Positions 46,713 to 55,306 of a stretch of 64,000 bases of DNA are shown here, piece by piece. The stretch spans positions 3,348,001 to 3,412,000 of the forward strand of contig NZ_JAGIOI010000001.1 in the NCBI RefSeq assembly GCF_017876675.1. Reading direction: 5' to 3'. The notes beneath the pieces were generated by a model. The model was given only the letters and a program-made list of their open reading frames with translations. It had not been told where the DNA came from and did not search any database. The translations under genes were made by a program, and so were the position numbers. Source of the DNA: Arthrobacter stackebrandtii (lineage in GTDB: Bacteria > Actinomycetota > Actinomycetes > Actinomycetales > Micrococcaceae). Position 1 is the first letter of the stretch, and the number at the start of each line of letters is the position of its first letter.

Positions 46713-47657
46713 ATGAGCATTTCACCAACCACTTCCGCGCCCCCAAACGCAAGCACGGGCCCGGCGGAACGGTCCCTGCCCAGGCTGCCGGACCGCCGTC
46801 GGGCATCCGAAAGATCAGGCCGCGACAAGCGCAGGCGCACTGGAAACATTGTGGTGGCCGTCCTGCTGTCGGCGGGTGCCTTCATCATGCTGGCGCCCCT
46901 GGCCTGGACCTTTTCCACCTCGCTGAAGACCCACGAGGCAGTCTTTGCGCTGCCGCCGCAGTGGATCCCCGACCCGGCGGTGTGGGAGAACTACATCAGG
47001 GTGTGGTCGGCGGGCCCGCTGTGGAGCGGCATCAAGAACAGCCTGATCGTGGCCTGCTCGGTGACGGTCGTGGGCACGGTGGCGTCATCGCTTGCCGCCT
47101 TTGCCTTCGCGAAGATGCGCCTGCCGGCCAAGAACGTGATCTTCCTGGCGCTGCTGACCGGGATGATGATCCCGTTCCCGACCATGATGATTCCGCAATT
47201 CATGATGTTCGCCTCGATCGGCTGGGTTGACACGTTGTGGCCGCTGATCGTGCCGGGGCTGTTTGGCAACATCGTGATGATCTTCTTCCTCAAGCAGTAC
47301 CTGGATTCGGTCCCGGACTCCATCATCGAGGCTGCCAAGCTGGATGGCGCGTCCTTCCTGCAGATCTTCGCCAAGCTGATCTTCCCCATCATCAAGCCGG
47401 CCATGGCGGCCCAGTTCATCCTGTGGTTCATGGCCGTGTGGAACGACTACCTGGCGCCGATCCTCTACCTGAACTCGCCCGAAAACCAGACCCTGCAGCT
47501 GGTCATCGCCAGCTTCAACGCCACCTATGCCACGCAGACCGACTACCCGCTCATCATGGCGGCGTCGTTCATCGCGCTGCTGCCGGTGCTGCTGGTGTTT
47601 GTCATCTTCCAACGCCAGATCATCGAATCGGTCGCCTTGACGGGGGCCAAGGGATGA
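46713..47657 (+). CDS. ABC sugar permease, MalG-like
   Basis: 314 residues. A long polar head of about 45 residues, then six helices. The EAA loop is IIEAAKLDGASFLQIFAKLIFPIIKP and the end is IESVALTGAKG, as in MalG-type subunits. ATG 46713 has GGGAGGG five bases upstream. It overlaps the GH43 gene by four bases (ATGA). Confidence 0.93.
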   Translation: MSISPTTSAPPNASTGPAERSLPRLPDRRRASERSGRDKRRRTGNIVVAVLLSAGAFIMLAPLAWTFSTSLKTHEAVFALPPQWIPDPAVWENYIRVWSAGPLWSGIKNSLIVACSVTVVGTVASSLAAFAFAKMRLPAKNVIFLALLTGMMIPFPTMMIPQFMMFASIGWVDTLWPLIVPGLFGNIVMIFFLKQYLDSVPDSIIEAAKLDGASFLQIFAKLIFPIIKPAMAAQFILWFMAVWNDYLAPILYLNSPENQTLQLVIASFNATYATQTDYPLIMAASFIALLPVLLVFVIFQRQIIESVALTGAKG

Positions 47658-49048
47658 GCACGACGGCGTACGACCCCGCCCAGGTGCGCACCTGGGGAGC
47701 CCGGAATGCGCACGACCCCACCGTGGTGCGCGGCGCCGACGGGCATTGGTACATGTTCAGCACCGATGCGGGGGCCGGCGCAGCCGAGTCCGCAGCGCCG
47801 GCCGGCGTGCACATGCGCCGCTCGGCGGACCTGATCACTTGGGAATTCACGGGCACGGCCCTGGCCGGCGTCCCCGCCGAGGCTGCGGCCTGGTCGGGGG
47901 CGGGCGGCCTGTGGGCGCCGGAAGTGGTGCGCTGGCCCGCGGCCGGCGGCGAGACGCGCTGGCACATGTACTATTCGGCGTCCACTTTCGGCTCAAACAC
48001 CTCGGCGATCGGGCTGGCCACGGCGCCGGGCCCGGCCGGGCCCTGGACCCACCAGGGCCTGGTGGTCGCCACCCGGGCAGGCACGGACGCACAAAACGCG
48101 ATCGATGCCGCCGTCACCTTTGACGCCGGCGGCCGGCCCTGGCTGACGTATGGCTCCTTCTTTGCCGGGATCCACACGCTGCAACTGTCCCTCGCCGACG
48201 GCATGCCCGAATCACCTGGCGACAAGGGCGTCCTGATCGCCCGGCGCGACGCCTCCGTGGAGGGATCGGTGGAAGGCGCCTGCGTGCTGCACCGTCCGGA
48301 CACCGGACAGTACATCCTGTTTGCCTCGTACGGTTCCCTCTTCTCCACCTACAACATCCGTGTGGCAGTGGCGGACTCCATCACGGGCCCGTACCGGGAT
48401 GCGCTGGGAAGTTCCTTGACGGATGCGGCCCTGCCGCCGTGGCGGGCCGGCACCAAGGTGCTGGGCAGCTGGCAGTTCAAGGGCGGGCCCGCCTGGACCG
48501 CGCCGGGCCACAACTCGGTACTGGTGGAGGAGGGGCCGGCCGGGCCCGAGTTCTTCATGGTCCACCACGTCCGCTTTGCCGAGACCGCCGCGGATCCGGC
48601 CATTGAGCACACGGCCCAGTTGCGGCGCATGTTCTTCACAGCCGACGGCTGGCCCGTGGTCTCGCCCCACACCTTCCACGGTGCGGGCAGCGAAATCCTG
48701 CCCGCACCCGAGGCCGTCGCCGGCCGGTGGCGCGCCGTGCAGTTCCGTCCCGAAACTGAGCAGCCGGCCCGGGACGTGGCGGGCACGATCACGGTGGCCT
48801 CCGGCCCCGCGGCCATAGCCGGGGAGCCTGTGCAGTGCCGCCTGGTCCTGGCTGTCGACGGCGGTCCGGCTGGGTGTGGCGGCACGGGTGGCACCGGGTC
48901 CGGGTCCGGGTCCGGAGCCGGGGTGGAACTGGACGCCGTCGTGTTTGGTTCGTGGGATGACACCCGCGGCGAAACATTGCTGTCCTTCTCCGGCATTGAC
49001 AGCGACGGCACGGCCTGGTTCGGCAGCAAGGGAGGCAACCATGTATGA
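47654..49048 (+). CDS. GH43 arabinanase/arabinosidase, cytoplasmic
   Basis: 464 residues with a five-bladed GH43 propeller. ARNAHDPTVVRGADGHWYMFSTD holds the base Asp, LWAPEVVRW a structural motif, DAQNAIDAAVTFD the middle Asp and SVEGACVLHRPDTG the acid Glu. No signal peptide, so it probably acts on imported arabino-oligosaccharides (endo- or exo-1,5-alpha-L). A beta-sandwich-like C-terminus has a run of Gly/Ser (about residues 411-420) encoded by a 6-bp repeat at 48896-48920. The start overlaps the permease stop and the end overlaps the next gene. Confidence 0.88.
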   Translation: MSTTAYDPAQVRTWGARNAHDPTVVRGADGHWYMFSTDAGAGAAESAAPAGVHMRRSADLITWEFTGTALAGVPAEAAAWSGAGGLWAPEVVRWPAAGGETRWHMYYSASTFGSNTSAIGLATAPGPAGPWTHQGLVVATRAGTDAQNAIDAAVTFDAGGRPWLTYGSFFAGIHTLQLSLADGMPESPGDKGVLIARRDASVEGSVEGACVLHRPDTGQYILFASYGSLFSTYNIRVAVADSITGPYRDALGSSLTDAALPPWRAGTKVLGSWQFKGGPAWTAPGHNSVLVEEGPAGPEFFMVHHVRFAETAADPAIEHTAQLRRMFFTADGWPVVSPHTFHGAGSEILPAPEAVAGRWRAVQFRPETEQPARDVAGTITVASGPAAIAGEPVQCRLVLAVDGGPAGCGGTGGTGSGSGSGAGVELDAVVFGSWDDTRGETLLSFSGIDSDGTAWFGSKGGNHV

Positions 49049-49715
49049 CCATGAAACCGGCTGGGCCGGACGGGTCATGGGCTGGCTGAGGGCCTTGCTC
49101 AATCTTGTCCTGGTGAACTTGCTGTTCGTCGCAGGAACCGCGGCGGGGCTGCTGGTGCTCGGGTTCTTCCCCGCGGCCGTGGCGGCCCAGCACGTGCTGG
49201 CGGGCATGCGCGGCGGGTGCCGCGGGCAGCAGGTGGCCCGCGAATTTGCGCAGGAATACCTGGCCCAGTTCCGCCGTGCCAACCTGGTTGGCGCACCCTT
49301 CTGGGGAGTGGGGCTGCTGCTGTTCCTGGATGCGGGCGCCCTTGCCTCCGGGCATCTCTCCGGGCCGGGCACCGCCGTGCTGGCCGCACTGCTCCCGGCA
49401 CTGGGGTTGTACGCCGTGCTGGTCATGCTGGCGTCCGTGACGATTATGGCCGGACGGCGGGATTCCGCGGCTGCCATCTGGCGGTATGCACTGGCGCTGC
49501 CCCTGTCCTCGCCGGGCATGAGCACCATGCTTGTCCTGGCCATGGCGGCCCTGGCGCTGGTCCTGGGGCAATGGACCGTGCTCATCCCGCTCGTGGGCGC
49601 ATCCCTGCCCCTGTTTGCGGCCGGCTGGGTCATTGGGCACCGGCTCGAGGCGCTTGAGGCCGGCACGGCCAAATCCCCGGCCGCGACTGCGCCGGGCCAA
49701 CCGAAACTGGGCTGA
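49041..49715 (+). CDS. YesL-like DUF624 membrane protein
   Basis: 224 residues with five or six membrane helices (LLNLVLVNLLFVAGTAAGLLVLG, FFPAAVAAQHVLAG, LAALLPALGLYAVLVMLASV and others). YesL/DUF624 proteins sit in polysaccharide-utilisation operons next to ABC sugar importers in Bacillus and actinobacteria, with no defined role. ATG 49041 has GGGAGG upstream and overlaps the GH43 gene by eight bases. I assign the family mainly from topology and context. Confidence 0.75.
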   Translation: MYDHETGWAGRVMGWLRALLNLVLVNLLFVAGTAAGLLVLGFFPAAVAAQHVLAGMRGGCRGQQVAREFAQEYLAQFRRANLVGAPFWGVGLLLFLDAGALASGHLSGPGTAVLAALLPALGLYAVLVMLASVTIMAGRRDSAAAIWRYALALPLSSPGMSTMLVLAMAALALVLGQWTVLIPLVGASLPLFAAGWVIGHRLEALEAGTAKSPAATAPGQPKLG

Positions 49716-49819
49716 ACCGGCCCGGCCACGGCCTGCCCCAGCCAAGAACCATCCATCCAAGAACCTACCCATCCGTGCACGGCACGAACATTGGGAACTC
49801 AATGAAAGAGGAAGCAACA

Positions 49820-51322
49820 GTGACAAAGGCAAGCATCTCCATTGACCGGAATTTGGTCGTGGCACCCATCAACCGGCGCATCTTTGGCTCGTTCGTCGAG
49901 CATCTGGGACGGTGCGTCTATGACGGCATTTACGAACCCACCCACGCAACTGCCAACGAGGACGGCTTCCGCACTGACGTCGTCGAGCTTGTCAGGGAAC
50001 TGGGCACCACCACCATCCGCTACCCCGGCGGCAACTTTGTCTCCGGCTTCCGCTGGGAGGACAGTGTGGGCCCGCGTGAGAACCGGCCCGTCCGCCGCGA
50101 CCTGGCCTGGCACTCCATCGAAACCAACCAGGTGGGCATGGATGAATTTGCCCGCTGGCTGAAGCTGACGGACTCGGAACTGATGCTCGCCGTCAACCTG
50201 GGCACCCGGGGCATCGAGGCTGCACTTGACCTGCTGGAATACACCAACCATCCGTCCGGGACGGCCTTGAGCGACCAGCGCATCAAGAACGGCACGGAGG
50301 ATCCCCACGATGTGCGGATCTGGTGCCTGGGCAACGAGATGGACGGGCCGTGGCAGACCGGATACATGACGGCCGACGACTACGGCAAGATCGCGGCGCG
50401 CACGGCCCAGGCCATGAAGACGGCCGACCGCAACCTGGAACTGGTGGTCTGCGGGTCCTCCGGCTCCTCCATGCCCACCTTCGGCGATTGGGAGCGGACC
50501 GTCCTCGAGCACAGCTACGAGCACGTCGACTACATCTCCTGCCACGCCTACTACCAGGAGCGCAACGGCGACCTGGCATCCTACCTGGCGTCCTCGCTGG
50601 ACATGGAGTACTTCATCAAGACGGTAGTGGCCACGGCCGACCATGTGGGCAACAAGCTGCGCAGCAAGAAGAAGATCCAGCTTTCCTTTGACGAGTGGAA
50701 CATCTGGTACCTCGACGAGCACAAGGACTCGGACGAGGTCAACGACGAGTGGCGTGAAGCCCCCCGCCAGCTCGAGGACGTCTACTCGGTGGCTGACGCC
50801 GTCGTGCTCGGCAACCTGCTGATTACGCTGCTCAAGAACCACGACCGGGTGACCTCCGCGTCCCTGGCGCAGCTGGTCAACGTCATCGCCCCCATCATGA
50901 CCGAGCCCGGCGGTGCGGCCTGGCGCCAAACCACGTTCTTCCCGTTCTCCGTCACTTCGCGGCTGGCACGCGGCGAGGTGCTGGACCCGCGCATCACAGT
51001 GGGCAGCTACGCCACCGAAGCCCATGGCGAGGCGCCACTGGTTGACTCCGTTGCCACGGTCGACGGCGAAGCTGCCGCGGTTTTCCTGGTCAACCGCAGC
51101 ACCACCGATTCCATCGAGGTCACGATCGACGCCTCAGGGCTCGGTGCCACGGCGATCACGGAGGCGGTGACCCTGCACGACGCCGACGTCTACGCAAAGA
51201 ACACCCTGGCCGACCAGGAGAGGGTGGGCCTGAAGCCGTTGGAGGGCGCAGTGCTTTCCGGCGGCGTGCTCACGGTGGTCCTGCCGCCGGTGTCCTGGTC
51301 CGCCGTCGCACTGGCGTTGTAG
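49820..51322 (+). CDS. abfA: GH51 alpha-L-arabinofuranosidase
   Basis: About 500 residues. Intracellular enzyme that releases L-arabinose from arabino-oligosaccharides. The acid/base Glu is in WCLGNEMDGPWQTG and the nucleophile Glu in LSFDEWNIWYLDEH; GRCVYDGIYEP and TTIRYPGGNFVSGFRWEDSVG are family motifs. GTG 49820 follows AGAGGAAG. The 104 bases before it hold no gene. The final hydrolysis step of the pathway. Confidence 0.95.
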   Translation: MTKASISIDRNLVVAPINRRIFGSFVEHLGRCVYDGIYEPTHATANEDGFRTDVVELVRELGTTTIRYPGGNFVSGFRWEDSVGPRENRPVRRDLAWHSIETNQVGMDEFARWLKLTDSELMLAVNLGTRGIEAALDLLEYTNHPSGTALSDQRIKNGTEDPHDVRIWCLGNEMDGPWQTGYMTADDYGKIAARTAQAMKTADRNLELVVCGSSGSSMPTFGDWERTVLEHSYEHVDYISCHAYYQERNGDLASYLASSLDMEYFIKTVVATADHVGNKLRSKKKIQLSFDEWNIWYLDEHKDSDEVNDEWREAPRQLEDVYSVADAVVLGNLLITLLKNHDRVTSASLAQLVNVIAPIMTEPGGAAWRQTTFFPFSVTSRLARGEVLDPRITVGSYATEAHGEAPLVDSVATVDGEAAAVFLVNRSTTDSIEVTIDASGLGATAITEAVTLHDADVYAKNTLADQERVGLKPLEGAVLSGGVLTVVLPPVSWSAVALAL

Positions 51323-51341
51323 CACCATGTCGGGGAACCCC

Positions 51342-52322
51342 ATGAGAAGGGCCATCACACTGATCGCAGCGGCCCTGGCCCTGGCCATGGGGCTCTCCGG
51401 CTGCGGTGCGCCCGCAGGGGAAAGTGCGCTCCACGGCGATTTCTACACCCACGACCCCGCCCTTGTGGCAGGTGGTGGCGGGGAGCCGTGGTTCGTTTAC
51501 TCCACAGGGAACGGGGAGGAGGACGACGGGAACATCCAGATCCGGTCCTCCGTCGACGGGGCAACGTGGGAGCGGGTTGGCCAGGTGTGGGAGACGAAGC
51601 CGGCCTGGCTGAAGGAGGCCGTTCCGGGCGTGGACAACCTGTGGGCGCCGGAATTGTATGAACACGGCGGAACCTGGTACCTGTACTACTCGGCGTCGAC
51701 GTTTGGCAGCAACCGCTCGGTGGTCGCGCTCGCCACGAACACCACGCTCGATCCCTCGGAGCCGGGTTATGAATGGGTGGACCGGGGCCCGGTCATCGCC
51801 TCCGAGGGGACGGACTACAACGCCATCGACCCGGGCATCGTGGAGGACGGCGAGGGGACGCCGTGGATGGCCTTCGGGTCCTTCCATTCCGGCATCCGCA
51901 TCGTCAAGCTGCAGTGGCCCGACGGGTTGCGGGCCGACGGGGCCGAGCCGGCGCTGGTGGCCAGCCGCGGGGACGCCGTGAACGCCATTGAGGCGCCCTA
52001 CATCCTGGAAAGGGACGGCTGGTTTTACCTGTTTGTCTCCAAGGGGTTCTGCTGCCGGGGACTGGAATCCACGTACAGCATTGCAGCCGGGCGCTCGAAA
52101 TCAGTGACGGGGCCGTACGTGGATGCCAATGGCGTGGGGCTGCTGGACGACGGCGGCACGCCTGTCATGGAGGGTGCGGGGGACCGGGCAGGACCCGGCG
52201 GGCAGTCGGTGTCCGGAGGCATCCTGGCGTTCCACTACTATTCGCAGGCCCTCGACGGCGCTTTCCGGCTGGGGCTTGTCCCGCTGCGCTGGGAGGATGG
52301 CTGGCCTGTGCCCGACGAGTGA
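51342..52322 (+). CDS. Extracellular GH43 endo-arabinanase lipoprotein
   Basis: About 326 residues. The N-terminus RRAITLIAAALALAMGLSGC is a lipoprotein signal with Cys at about residue 21. The propeller follows: FYTHDPALVAGGGGEPWFVYSTG (base Asp), LWAPELYEH, DYNAIDPGIVED and GDAVNAIEAPYILERDG (acid Glu). It probably cuts arabinan at the cell surface to feed the importer. ATG 51342 has GGGG upstream and directly starts the signal; ATG 51327 is in frame but lacks a ribosome site. It is related to the cytoplasmic GH43 of the same operon. Confidence 0.9.
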   Translation: MRRAITLIAAALALAMGLSGCGAPAGESALHGDFYTHDPALVAGGGGEPWFVYSTGNGEEDDGNIQIRSSVDGATWERVGQVWETKPAWLKEAVPGVDNLWAPELYEHGGTWYLYYSASTFGSNRSVVALATNTTLDPSEPGYEWVDRGPVIASEGTDYNAIDPGIVEDGEGTPWMAFGSFHSGIRIVKLQWPDGLRADGAEPALVASRGDAVNAIEAPYILERDGWFYLFVSKGFCCRGLESTYSIAAGRSKSVTGPYVDANGVGLLDDGGTPVMEGAGDRAGPGGQSVSGGILAFHYYSQALDGAFRLGLVPLRWEDGWPVPDE

Positions 52323-52328
52323 GCCGGG

Positions 52329-52359
52329 GGCGGCGGTCCGGCATGCCGGGACCGCCGCC
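52329..52359 (+). terminator. Hairpin after the arabinan operon
   Basis: An 11-bp perfect stem (52329-52339 with 52349-52359), GGCGGCGGTCC with its complement, seven bases past the stop. No T run follows. Confidence 0.55.
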
Positions 52360-52475
52360 GGTGCAGGTTGGCGGGATGCAGCTGCCCGATTGGCGCAACA
52401 GGCAAGCCATCATGTACAGTAGTTTCTCGTTGGTCAGCCCGACAGGCGGAAAGCCTGAAGTGCAGAACAATGAAT

Positions 52476-52548
52476 GGGTCTTTAGCTCAGCTGGTAGAGC
52501 GCCACGTTTACACCGTGGATGTCATCGGTTCGATCCCGGTAGGACCCA
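52476..52548 (+). tRNA. tRNA-Val (anticodon TAC)
   Basis: A full cloverleaf of 73 nt: acceptor GGGTCTT with AGGACCC (one G-T pair), D stem GCTC/GAGC, anticodon stem CCACG/CGTGG with loop TTTACAC (anticodon TAC), and T loop TTCGATC. The discriminator is A52548 and the next bases are CCC, so the CCA end is not encoded. A -10-like TACAGT lies at 52415-52420. Confidence 0.95.
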
Positions 52549-52557
52549 CCCAAGAAG

Positions 52558-52602
52558 AACCCCGCCCTTCCCGCCACATGGCACGGAACGGCGGGGTTTT
52601 TT
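52558..52602 (+). terminator. Terminator after tRNA-Val
   Basis: AACCCCGCC pairs with GGCGGGGTT (52558-52566 with 52590-52598), and the run of Ts continues to 52602. A good intrinsic terminator nine bases past the tRNA. Confidence 0.85.
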
Positions 52603-52659
52603 GTGCAGGCGCCCGGATCCTGCGCAGGAACACGTGAGGGAGCACATGCAGGACATTTC

Positions 52660-52667
52660 ATTTACTG
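52660..52667 (+). repeat. Left copy of the 8-bp target duplication ATTTACTG
   Basis: ATTTACTG directly flanks the IS left end and recurs at 53953-53960 after its right end. Eight bases is the duplication length of the IS256 family. Confidence 0.93.
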
Positions 52668-52704
52668 GGGTTAGCGGCCAGAATGTGTGTATGGCCCGGG
52701 CGTG

Positions 52705-53859
52705 TCATCGGCTTCTTCCGCCCCATCCTTGTTGGATTCCGTTCCCGTCTTCGGGGCTGAAGGCTGTGTCGTAGAGGGCTGGCCCGATGGGCTCTTCGAT
52801 GGTTTTGCTTTGTTTTCTTTGGGGCTGCCAGTGGCTGGGTTTCACGAACGTCCAGGGGTCTTTCGGAGACTCGCTGTGGAGGTAGAGGTACCAGTCAACG
52901 GCTCGTTTGGCGTGGTCGTCGGTGAGACCACGGTGATCGCGTAGAAGGTGCTTGAGACCGGCATTGATTCCGCCTTCCAAGGGGCTGGTGGTGCGGTCGA
53001 TCTTGTGCTCGTTGGTGGCGGCGGTGAGCCAAGTGAACAGGTGCCCATTTTTCAATACCGTGGCCAGTGTTCCGCGGGCCCGACGCAGGCGTAGATGTGT
53101 AAACCACCATTGCTGGTTCGTGCCGATATGGGAGGGCCTCTCGCCGTTCTTCTTCGCGTAGGTTCGGGTCTTCAAGAAGGACTCCCAGCGTGCTTCCCAG
53201 GAAGCGAATTCCCCGGCCCAGACAGCGGCTTGGTCAAGGTCTTGGATCGGTGTCAGGGCCTTGGCTAGTGCCAGTAATTCCTTGCCGGCATCGAGGTTTG
53301 GGCGCATCGTGAGGTGTGTTCGAATGTTCTGCTGGATATGAAAAAGACACCGTTGCACCTTCGTCTCTGGCCAGTGCTCGCGCAGCGCACTTTCCAGGCC
53401 TTTGTGCCCGTCAACGATCGCGACCGCAGGTGCCGGGATTTGTTGCAGCAGGGCAGACCAGGACGCATTCTTTTCTCTGTCGCACCACTGCCAGGCGATG
53501 ACGTGGTTGCCGGTGTAGGCGACCAGCACGCACCAGTCGTTGAAGTACGTTCCGTCAAGCATGATCTGGGGGTGTATTTCGCCGCTCACGACGGCTGTAG
53601 GGGGCACCGTCCAGCACCAGGCACTCTGACGCCTAAAGGTGCGTGCGGAGCCTGCATGGGCTTCCTGACGGTCCTTGCCGGTGATCCAGGACAGGAACGC
53701 TGTGAACTCTGCTTTCTTGCTGACATCGACACGTGACTGGGTGCTGGAAGCACCACAGGACTTGCACCGCCACCTAGTTCTTCCCGCGCTGGTCTTGCCA
53801 TTCTTTACGAGCTTCTTAGTACATACACCACACCTGGGGTGATTCTTGGGAACTGTCAC
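52705..53859 (-). CDS. IS1249-type transposase
   Basis: About 384 residues. An N-terminal zinc ribbon (CGVCTKKLVKNGKTSAGRTRWRCKSCGAS) precedes a DDE domain: Asp in IMLDGTYFNDW, Asp in AIVDGHKGLESALREHWPETKVQRCLFHIQQN and Glu in TSPLEGGINAGLKHLLRDHRG. The zinc ribbon plus this catalytic set is the IS1249 branch of IS256. I use GTG 53859 (MTVPKNHPRCGVC); an ATG at 53895 is in frame but would put a palindrome into the coding region. GC content is lower than in the flanking genes. Confidence 0.9.
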   Translation of the reverse strand: MTVPKNHPRCGVCTKKLVKNGKTSAGRTRWRCKSCGASSTQSRVDVSKKAEFTAFLSWITGKDRQEAHAGSARTFRRQSAWCWTVPPTAVVSGEIHPQIMLDGTYFNDWCVLVAYTGNHVIAWQWCDREKNASWSALLQQIPAPAVAIVDGHKGLESALREHWPETKVQRCLFHIQQNIRTHLTMRPNLDAGKELLALAKALTPIQDLDQAAVWAGEFASWEARWESFLKTRTYAKKNGERPSHIGTNQQWWFTHLRLRRARGTLATVLKNGHLFTWLTAATNEHKIDRTTSPLEGGINAGLKHLLRDHRGLTDDHAKRAVDWYLYLHSESPKDPWTFVKPSHWQPQRKQSKTIEEPIGPALYDTAFSPEDGNGIQQGWGGRSR

Positions 53860-53860
53860 C

Positions 53861-53883
53861 GTACATGCTTTCAAAGCATGTAC
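53861..53883. promoter_or_regulatory. Perfect hairpin covering the transposase ribosome site
   Basis: GTACATGCTTT and its complement pair over 11 bp with a one-base centre at 53872, ending one base before GTG 53859. In a long transcript entering the element from outside, the hairpin would hide the GAAAG ribosome site, as shown for IS10 and IS50. The effect here is inferred. Confidence 0.55.
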
Positions 53884-53952
53884 AGGGCCCTGCATCCCAT
53901 ATGATTACTGGCCAAAAGCCACTTTTCATACACACATTCTGGCCGCTAACCC

Positions 53953-53960
53953 ATTTACTG
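53953..53960 (+). repeat. Right copy of the 8-bp target duplication ATTTACTG
   Basis: Identical to 52660-52667. It is the second copy of codons 5-8 of the interrupted exonuclease gene. Confidence 0.93.
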
Positions 53961-55011
53961 CGATCGACTTTGAAACCGCCAACAACTTCCGGGCCTCGGC
54001 CTGCGCCGTGGGCATGACCAAGGTGCGGGCCGGCGTGGTGGTTGAGCAAGTGTCCTGGCTCATGAAGCCGCTGCCCGGCTTTGACGACTTCCACCCCGTC
54101 AACGTGGGCATCCACGGCATTACAGCCGCCCAGGTGCGGAACATGCCGGATTGGCGGGGCATCCACGGGCCCATGCTGGACTTCATTGGCGCCGACGCGC
54201 TGGTGGGCCACAACGTCAGCTTTGAGAAGTCGGTGATTTCCAAGGCGAACGAGGCCTGCGGGCTTCCCGCCCCGGCCTTTGACTTCCACTGCACCTTGAA
54301 CCTGGCCAGGCAGCACCTGGTGCTGGACCACTACACGTTGTCGGACGTTGTGGGTGCGCTGGCGCTTCCGGCCTTTAACCACCACGACGCCGGCGACGAC
54401 GCGCGCGCCAGCGCGTTGATTGCCATTGAACTCGCCAGGCGCAACGGTGCCTCAAGTCTGGGCGCCTTGTGGCCCGGCGAATCAAGGCCGCGGGTGCCCG
54501 CCTATTACTCTCCGGGCTACACGCGCAAGGTGTCGGAACTGCCGAAAGCCAACCCGGATGCGAACCCTTACGGTCCGCTCTTTGGCCAGACCATTGTGTT
54601 CAGCGGGGACCTGGCTGCCATGCCGCGTGCGGACGCCCAGGACGCTGCGGCGGCCAAGGGTGCGGTGATCGCCAACGGCGCCACCAAAAAGGTCACGCTG
54701 GTGGTCAGTGCGGATGCCGGGGGATCAGGCCGGCAGAGCGCCAAGGTCAGGCGCGCCCATGAGCTGGCCGCGGCGGGCCAGGACATCAAGGTCATCAGCG
54801 AGCTGCAGTTCCTGCGCCTGCTGGCCTTCAAGTAGCCGCCGCCAGTCGGCCCGCGACACAGTCCGCGACGGCGCGGCCTGTGGGCACGCCCCTCCCGAAG
54901 GTGACATCCACGGTGTATATGTGGAGCTCTTCCAGGCGCCCCGCCGTGGGCCATCCCATGTGCGGTGGCAGCCGGGGAGCAATGTCGGACCCCTCCCGTA
55001 GCGTTCCCTGC

Positions 55012-55299
55012 ATGAGATTGCCGGGGGAAGAAGTGCTGGTGGAAACCACGGATGAGGGCGTGCCTGTCAGGGTGCACCGCAATGGCAGGCTGTGGACGGT
55101 GGGGGCGGAGCCGATGCGCTGGTATGAGCGCACGCCCTGGTGGGAGTACATGCAGCGGATGCCCAAAGGGCAGGGCCGCGTGGATGTCCAGGTGTGGCGG
55201 GTGCAGGCGCGGCTGGGGCAGAACATGCGCAGCGATCTCGTCACCATGGACCTGGAGTGCGAGCTCGAGGGAGGCCGGTGGCGCATGAGGGAGGGTTAA
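55012..55299 (+). CDS. DUF6504-like small protein
   Basis: 95 residues: EEVLVETTDEGVPVRVHRNGRLWTVGAEPMRWYERTPWW, then VDVQVWRVQARLG. This matches the pattern of a small actinobacterial family (EPVxV, P-x-F-x-W-x-G-R-x-Y, WxE-x-x-WW) that I recall as DUF6504, often near Y-family polymerase genes. ATG 55012 is chosen by similarity; GTTCCC upstream is not a ribosome site, so the start is uncertain. 54836-55011 holds no other gene. Confidence 0.7.
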   Translation: MRLPGEEVLVETTDEGVPVRVHRNGRLWTVGAEPMRWYERTPWWEYMQRMPKGQGRVDVQVWRVQARLGQNMRSDLVTMDLECELEGGRWRMREG

Positions 55300-55306
55300 A
55301 CTGAAA

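Larger units (their letters stand above)
52668..53952 (-). mobile_element. IS256-family (IS1249-type) insertion sequence, 1,285 bp
   Basis: Terminal inverted repeats 52668-52693 and 53927-53952 are identical over 26 bp and begin GGGTTAGCGG. The element holds one transposase gene, reading leftwards, and is flanked by the 8-bp duplication ATTTACTG. The ends, target copies and transposase frame are all intact, so the insertion looks recent. It split an exonuclease gene at its eighth codon. Confidence 0.95.
52646..54835 (+). pseudogene. DnaQ-like 3'-5' exonuclease with C-terminal BRCT domain, interrupted by an IS element
   Basis: The ancestral gene began at ATG 52646 (GAGGGAG four bases upstream) and ran ATG CAG GAC ATT TCA TTT ACT G up to 52667. 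It continues at 53961 after the IS and its second target copy. Joining the two parts gives 897 bases, in frame, encoding 298 residues (MQDISFTAIDFETANNFRAS onwards). The exonuclease domain keeps Asp-x-Glu in AIDFETA, GHNVSFEKSVI and HHDAGDD; the BRCT part is GQTIVFSGDLAAMPRADAQDAAA. Only seven codons are cut off, so nearly all of the protein could be made if the IS supplied a start (a TTG at 53846 inside it is in frame), but there is no good ribosome site. Confidence 0.88.

Noticed and set aside
52476-54835. tRNA-Val plus the IS as a genomic-island boundary
   Set aside because: The IS has its own 8-bp target copies inside another gene and there is no integrase or repeat of the tRNA 3' end nearby.
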